A DNA stretch of 64,000 nucleotides, taken from positions 159,396,474-159,460,473 of the forward strand of contig CM019824.1 in assembly GCA_009763385.1 (NCBI GenBank), given 5' to 3'. Below, in pieces: positions 58,746 to 64,000 of this stretch. A model generated the notes under the pieces. That model ran no database searches, had not been told where the DNA came from, and saw only the letters and a list, made by a program, of their open reading frames with translations. Within the stretch, counting starts at the first letter, position 1, and each line of letters opens with the position of its first letter. Origin of the DNA: Coix lacryma-jobi var. lacryma-jobi. Its lineage: Eukaryota; Streptophyta; Magnoliopsida; Poales; Poaceae. The translations under genes and the position numbers were made by a program.

Positions 58746-60960
58746 TCTCTAACTAAGTTCAACAATAACTTGATCATGCACCACATTAAAGATCTCATTT
58801 TTGAAGTGATGGTAGTAGGTTACTTTCTGCCCTCCACGACCCCTTGAACGGCCTCGAACAGTTACTGTATCCTCCATATTTGGGATAATGATGTTATGGA
58901 TCCCACAGAACTCCTTTACCTCCTCAAATAGCTCATCCCAGCCATGTTGCCTTACATCACTGATTTTCTCCAATGTGATCCCAATCAACGCAACAGCTCG
59001 AACAATATTCTGATCTTTTCTTTGTAAGCATTGTGATAAATCATTTGTTATGCTCAATAATCTGATCATAAGATGCATTATAAATACAAAACTCAAAATT
59101 TTCCATTTGTAACAGCAAGCCTGAAGCTGTTGTTCTCTTATCTCCAACACCATCTTCAACAATATTTTCTAATACCTCTAAGACTGAGTCCCACATATGG
59201 AAAAGACGACATAAGGTTTTGTGATGTGAACCCCATCTTGTATCCCCTGCCCTTGCAAGGCTAGTTTCTGGATTTTCCCTCTTCCACTAAAAATTTGACC
59301 ATTTTCCAATTGATTTACAATGCTATCATGGTGGCTTTGGGCCAATTGATCTCTTCTCTTACAAGAAACATTGACAGTGTTGACAATCAATGAGGTGATG
59401 TTAAAGAAATCATACCACAACACTGAACAACTGAGACAACAACTAATTGCAATTGATGTCGCAAAGCAAGGTATATAAAAAAGCATATGGATGCTCATCC
59501 AAGATCCGTCTTTGCAGCCCATGAAATTCTCCTCTCATATTAGATGCTCCATCATATCCTTGCCCCACGAACTCTAGACATAGACAACCCATAGCGAGTA
59601 AACATACCATCTAAAGCTTCCTTCAGAGATGATGAAGTTGTATCAGCAACCATCTTCATGCCAAGGAACCTCTCAATAACTTCCCCTCGTGCATTGACAA
59701 ACCTAGAGTCACATATTGCAACAAAAAATTAGCATATAAGTATACACATGAAATTGACAAAGAATTGTAAAAAAAAATCAGCAACAATAAAGAATACATA
59801 CCTTAATACGACAACCATTTGTTCCTTGATAGATGCATCTCGTGCCTCATCAACCAAAACAGAAAAATACCTATCCCCAATTTCAGCAATAATTGCCATG
59901 GAAGTCTGATCTGCACAAGCTTTGCACAAGTCCTTTTGCACTTTATGAGAAGTCATTGTGTGGTTCTTACCAGCAGAATCAAGTAATTTTGCTGCTTTTT
60001 GCATCTTTTTTCCTTATACCAATCTAGCATTTCTAAAAAATTTCCCTTGTTGCTCGACTTAGAAGACTCATCATGTCATGTCCACGGAAAGCATGTGCTT
60101 GCAAAAGAAGAAATCTTACAACTCCCAATATAATAATTTAATGGCCTCTATATTCTTCTCAAGAATCTGACTTCCCCTAGAATTACATGTGATATACTTT
60201 GCCGGTTGATTTTTGTAACATTCATAATCCTTTCTTGCTTTATTGTGAGCAATGGAGTTACTATGAGCATCAAATAATTGTGGTCCATCTTTCCAATTAG
60301 TAAACCCATTTGTTGTGAAGGATTCAACACCATAATTATCCACTCTCAATGGTTTAAAATAGATAACAATAGAAGCAAAAGCAGCATCCTTAGAAACACT
60401 ATATTCCAACCAAGGACGATTTGTGAACCACTTATCATGAAAACTCCTATTGTGACCATATATTTTTCTTTTGGGATATGCATGACCTTTTGGTTGGCAT
60501 GGACCTAACAAGACATACTCCATTTTTGCATCATCCCTAATGTTTGGATGCATTTCTTCAATGGGTTTTCTAAGTGCTGGATCTGCTACAATATCTTCAG
60601 GACCAAGCACATGATTCGAATCACCCTCCTCCACAAAAGTATTATTTTCATTGCTAGTTTCTATGGTTGGTTGGCCCAAATTTAAATCTACTTCACTAGC
60701 TCTAGTCCTTACTGACTCTTGTTCTACACCTTGAGATGGTGCCGGAGGAGGTTGGATTCTAATGCTTCCTTGCACTCTTGTTCTGCACCTTGAGATGGTG
60801 CCGGAGGAGGTTGGATTCTAATGCTTCCTTGCACTTGCTCTGGACAGGGGACTGGCTCTGGATCTGGTAGTGGACGAGATGGAGATGGATGATGGATGCT
60901 CTGTTGTTCTTGTTCAGCAACTCGAGAGAAATACGATGCAATAGTCCTTGTCCTCTTCAT
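58746..60960 (-). pseudogene. hAT-superfamily transposase gene with TTF-type zinc finger (ZMYM-like), degraded
   Basis: Minus strand. The start at 60960 reads MKRTRTIASYFSR, a typical start of this family. The TTF zinc-finger region (WFTNRPWLEYSVSKDAAFASIVIYF, about 60450-60350) has lost the expected cysteines. The DUF4371/hAT core follows: SVLVDEARDASIKEQMVVVLRY (about 59880-59800), a GTATGT donor near 59801, and the continued exon with VNARGEVIERF (about 59700) and YDGASNMRGEF (about 59545). The last readable part (59162-58749) is the pre-dimerisation region, cut by the Copia LTR. A 59-bp duplication and several small indels break the frame. The dimerisation domain and 3' terminus are lost. 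Confidence 0.82.
60721..60838. repeat. 59-bp tandem duplication in the hAT gene
   Basis: Two units start GTTCTACACC (60721) and GTTCTGCACC (60780). The 59-bp length shifts the frame between the N-terminal and zinc-finger segments. Confidence 0.85.
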
Positions 60961-61192
60961 CTAATTGGAATCAAAAGTTCACAAATCAAAATTAGTAGTT
61001 GAAAACTTGAAATCAACTAATCAGGAGAAGAGAGACTAGAGAAAAAATGAACTGAAAATTACCTTCACTGATTCACTGAATGTCTGTCTAAATCACAGGG
61101 CTATCCGACTGAGGGATCGTGCGACCGTGCTCGTGCGGCCGTGCGGTGCGGGCGTGCGGGCCTGCCTGCGCGAGGGCCGGCTGACGGCCGTC

Positions 61193-62032
61193 CGTGCGAC
61201 CTTGCCTCCGCGGCTCCACGGCCCGCGGGACCGTGGCCGAGCGCGCCGCCGTGCCGCTGCCGCGAGCCGGTGCGCCGTGCACGGGATCGCCAAATCGGGA
61301 TGGAGCCTGGAGGCATGGAGGTTGGAGGAATGGAGGCGCCGAGGCGGAGCCGCGGAGAGGCTGGATTGCCGGCGCCGGAGCCGGAGGACGCATGAGGCGG
61401 GAGCAGGAGCGACGACGACGGCCGATGGGAACTCGCGATTCGGGAGGCACGGGGTCGAACGGAAGCGACGCCGCGACGGCGCTCCTCCACTCGCGAGGCA
61501 AGCAGGAGCGTTTACCCTAGACTCTCAGTGGGCTTCTTCGTGGGCCTAAAGAGTCGCTCCTGAAATTTTTTTGGCCCGACTAGGGTCGTGGCCCTACTGG
61601 CCTGGGCCCCCCCCCACCCTGCGTGCGACCTTGCCTCCGCGGCCGAGCGTGTCGCTGCGCCGCTGCCGCGAGCCGGTGCGCCGTGCACGGGAATCGCCAA
61701 TCGGGATGGAGCCTGGAGCTGGAGCCTGGAGGCGTGGAGGTTGGAGGAATGGAGGCGCCGAGGCGGAGCCGCGGAGAGGCTGGACTGCCGGCGCCGGAGC
61801 CGGAGGACGCAGGAGCGACGACGACGGCCGATGGGAACTCACGATTCAGGAGGCACGGGGTCGGACGGAAGCGACGCCGCGACAACGCTCCTCCATTCAC
61901 GAGGCAAGCAGGAGCGTTTACCCTAGACTCTCAGTGGGCTTCTTCGTGGGCCTAAAGAGTCGGTCTTGAAATTTTTTTTGGGCCACGACTAGGGCCGTGG
62001 CCCTACTGGCCCTGGGCCTGGGCCCGCCCCTA
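61193..62032 (-). repeat. Duplicated promoter-side terminus of the hAT element
   Basis: About 61193-61612 and 61622-62028 are direct repeats: same GC-rich leader, same CTAGACTCTCAGTGGGC and same GGCCCTACTGGCC end. On the minus strand the outer end reads TAGGGGCGGGCCCAGG (62032 leftward), typical of a plant hAT terminus, and a degraded copy lies near 61612. Open frames on both strands are compositional. Confidence 0.7.
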
Positions 62033-62110
62033 CACGTACACGAACGTGCACGCAGCCGCTCCCAAGCTCCCAATACTATATAGGCATGGCGATCATGCCA
62101 GAGTGCACGT

Positions 62111-62470
62111 CAGCTGGTTGACCGCCATACGCAGGCTGCCCTACGCGCGCAGGCGCAACAGCATGATCTCGCTATACGTACCCGCCAAGAGTGGAACCCT
62201 ATGGGCGATGATGGAGAATTGAACACCGCCATGATCGTGTTGTCCGAGGTGCACACGAGCACCGCGCGCGCATCGGCATGGCGCCAGCGCATCGTGAGCC
62301 ACCGTGGTGACTTTGGCATGGAGAGCAGCACGGGCCGAAGCACGCCCACGGCGTACATGATACGCCAGTCAAGGTGAGCCGGCAAGCTAGCAAAGGCATT
62401 ATCCCAGACAAGGCTGACTTGCTCCTCTAGCAGGAGCGCCGTCCACGTCGCCCGGAATGCTTAAGGCCGT
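62111..62470 (-). pseudogene. Polyol/monosaccharide transporter (MFS) gene fragment
   Basis: Minus strand. AFASLPAHLDWRIMYAVGVL, MPKSPRWLTMRWRHADARAVL and TSDN follow the loop-after-TM6 signature of plant polyol transporters (…WRVM-G-G…MPESPRWL…AR-VL…TSD). Several residues before MPKSPRW are deleted, and the frame loses similarity after about 62250. The rest of the 12-TM protein is absent. It lies just outside the hAT terminus, so capture or a local fragment are both possible. Confidence 0.6.
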
Positions 62471-62485
62471 CGGATCCTCTGTCTA

Positions 62486-63540
62486 GTGGCCCACATTGAT
62501 TGGAGCGGATTTCACTGGAAGCCGTTTCTCATTTTTTGCTGGCTTCTCCACCTTAAGTCATGCTTCTTCAGCTTCTTGGTGAAATCCGGACAACTCAATA
62601 TATTACGGCTTCCGCTTCGCAGTAGAAAAAAAAAACCACTCTCTCCTCGTCTCTTTCTCGCGGGCACTCCCAAGGCCACGACGGGCGGAGCCATGGCGAC
62701 CCGACGGGCGCGCGGTTGCGGAGGCGGCGCCGCCAGAGCGCGAGCGGCGCGGCCCGGCGCGGGAGGGCGGCACGGCGTCAGCGGCGGCCAGGCGAGCCGC
62801 GGTGGTGTGCCGACGGAACGCGTCGTGGCCACGGCGCGCGGGCGCCGTAGGCAGCGATGCACCGGCGCCGGTGTCGGAGCAGGTGAACCCCCAACTCCCC
62901 CTCTCTCCGTCTCCACGTTTCCTCACCACGCAGGTCCTCACAGCTGATATTCACCATGTGCCCTAGGGTTAGGGTTAGAGTACGGTGACGGCCACGACAG
63001 TGGCTCCTCCCGGCGGCAGAGGCCACGTCCGGCGGACCCCGGCGCAGAGGCGTTTGGCGGCAGCCGGTGGGCGTTGCCCTGGCTCGGGCGGACACGGACC
63101 CGGCGTCCCTCGCGGCGGTGACGCGCGAACGACCTGCTCCCCCCGGGCGGTGAGCGCCCCTCTCTCTGATCTGATCTTGCCCACATTCAGTTGGATTTCG
63201 TCTGGTGGTCGCTAGAGAAACTGGAACTTTTTTTTTGTCCAAATCAAACTGGTGGAGAAATTTTTTCGCGTAGTTCCTTTCTTGTTGTTGGTTGTTGATG
63301 TTTCGGATGTTGCCCCCACCCCTGTTTCCTTAATTTCATTCCACTAATGCCCGAGACCTCCTCATAATTTTTGGTGGATTGAGAGAAATGACTTTTAAGT
63401 TTCGAAGATAAAAAAATTTGATTCTCCCTGCTTTAACCATTCTTCTTGCACAACACAAGGACTGGTAGCCAGTGCAAAAGTTGTGCCCTCTGTTTCTGAA
63501 ATGCTTTCGTTTCCTTTGCTCTCCCTAATCACCAGTAGAG
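62486..63540 (+). other. GC-rich 5' flank or leader of the gene at 63559
   Basis: Open frames here (for example 62486-62947) are Arg/Gly/Ala-rich and recognised by composition only. Possible UTR splice signals exist (GGTGAGCG near 63149, TTCAG near 63186). An AGGGTTAGGGTTAG word lies near 62966. Confidence 0.35.
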
Positions 63541-63558
63541 TAACGGAGAGACCGAGCC

Positions 63559-63739
63559 ATGAGTGGAGGGGTGGAGCCGGAGACCCCGCCGACTAGCAGC
63601 AGCAGGAGCGGGGACAACACGCCCGTGGCTGGCAAGCCGCCACGCCACCACCTCATGTCCTTCCGCCACTGCGCCAGCAGCGCCATGCTTTTTGGGAACA
63701 AGCAGATGCTGCTATATCCATCCATGTTTACTAGGACCA
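63559..63739 (+). CDS. First coding exon of an unrecognised gene (continues beyond the window)
   Basis: ATG at 63559 in a GAGCCATGAG context. It reads MSGGVEPETPPTSSSRSGDN… with a Ser/Thr/Pro-rich start, then RHHLMSFRHCASSAMLFGNK and a short hydrophobic stretch. An AG|GTACAT splice donor after CTAGGACCAG ends the exon at 63739. The in-frame stop at 63772-63774 lies in the presumed intron. No family recognised. Confidence 0.5.
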
Positions 63740-64000
63740 GGTACATACTGATATATCCATGTGGTCAATATTAATTTCATTCATATGTATCCAGTTGATC
63801 TACCACTTTGGTTATGTTTTGATCTTGGTTCAGAACACATGCCCCAACCAATTTGTAGTGAGTTTTAAGCATACTGTGATAGCTTTCAAGGTATAGTGGT
63901 CTTCCATTTCTCTATTCTCCACATCAGTGATATTTATTTATAGGCTATACAAAATCATTACATGTCGTGTATCAGTGATGTTTATTTATAGACTATACAA
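63740..64000 (+). other. Presumed intron of the edge gene
   Basis: AT-rich, with a repeated ATCAGTGATRTTTATTTATAG word at about 63925 and 63970. No exon seen before the edge. Confidence 0.35.

Noticed and set aside
61088..61969. GC-rich open frames in the duplicated hAT terminus
   Set aside because: Each frame is repeated with the tandem duplication and opens on both strands. No domain.
62960..62982. Telomere-like AGGGTTAGGGTTAG word
   Set aside because: Only about two units and not the plant TTTAGGG form, in a probable 5' leader. Too short for an interstitial telomere.

Overview
The window is plant nuclear DNA, almost certainly from a grass (Poaceae, probably panicoid). The evidence is chromodomain Ty3/Gypsy elements with 4-kb LTRs, SIRE-like Copia elements with long GC-rich LTRs, Tourist-type MITEs with TTA/TAA duplications, GC-rich first exons and one MSL10-type gene with plant introns. 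The species cannot be named from sequence alone. By eye more than four fifths is transposon-derived.

Layout. 1-35834 is one SIRE-like Copia element on the + strand; its left end lies outside the window. It lacks protease and integrase and is split by two nested chromoviruses. Gypsy-1 (3128-16095, +, TSD GCTGA) sits in its gag region. Gypsy-2 (19116-32986, -, TSD GTGAG) sits downstream of its RNase H. Both chromoviruses carry, upstream of the gag position, an extra ORF whose N-terminus resembles the histone H3 tail. Gypsy-1 has lost gag. Gypsy-2 keeps one unbroken frame interrupted only by five nonsense codons. 35835-37860 holds other LTR debris, 37864-39400 a FAR1/MULE-type fragment (-), and 41870-42090 a LINE tail.

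42579-47812 is a run of PIF/Harbinger (Tourist-like) elements flanked by TTA or TAA, some with GC-rich interiors, one carrying a TRIM-like mini-retroelement with snRNA-type promoter motifs. The run ends about 640 bp upstream of the one clear host gene, a five-exon MscS-like channel gene (MSL10 type, 48452-51802, +) with a probable 1-base frameshift in exon 1.

Downstream are a non-autonomous hAT element (52390-53149), a tRNA-derived SINE remnant, a rearranged second SIRE-like Copia (53606-58731) with a solo LTR inside it, a broken hAT transposase gene (-, 58746-60960) with a duplicated promoter-side terminus (to about 62032), a polyol/sugar transporter fragment (-) and the first coding exon of an unrecognised gene (+, from 63559) that runs off the right edge.

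Working genes are few: the MSL10-like channel and perhaps the gene at the right edge. Recurrent themes are palindrome arrays in LTRs, short duplicated 'filler' tracts, and C-to-T type nonsense decay.
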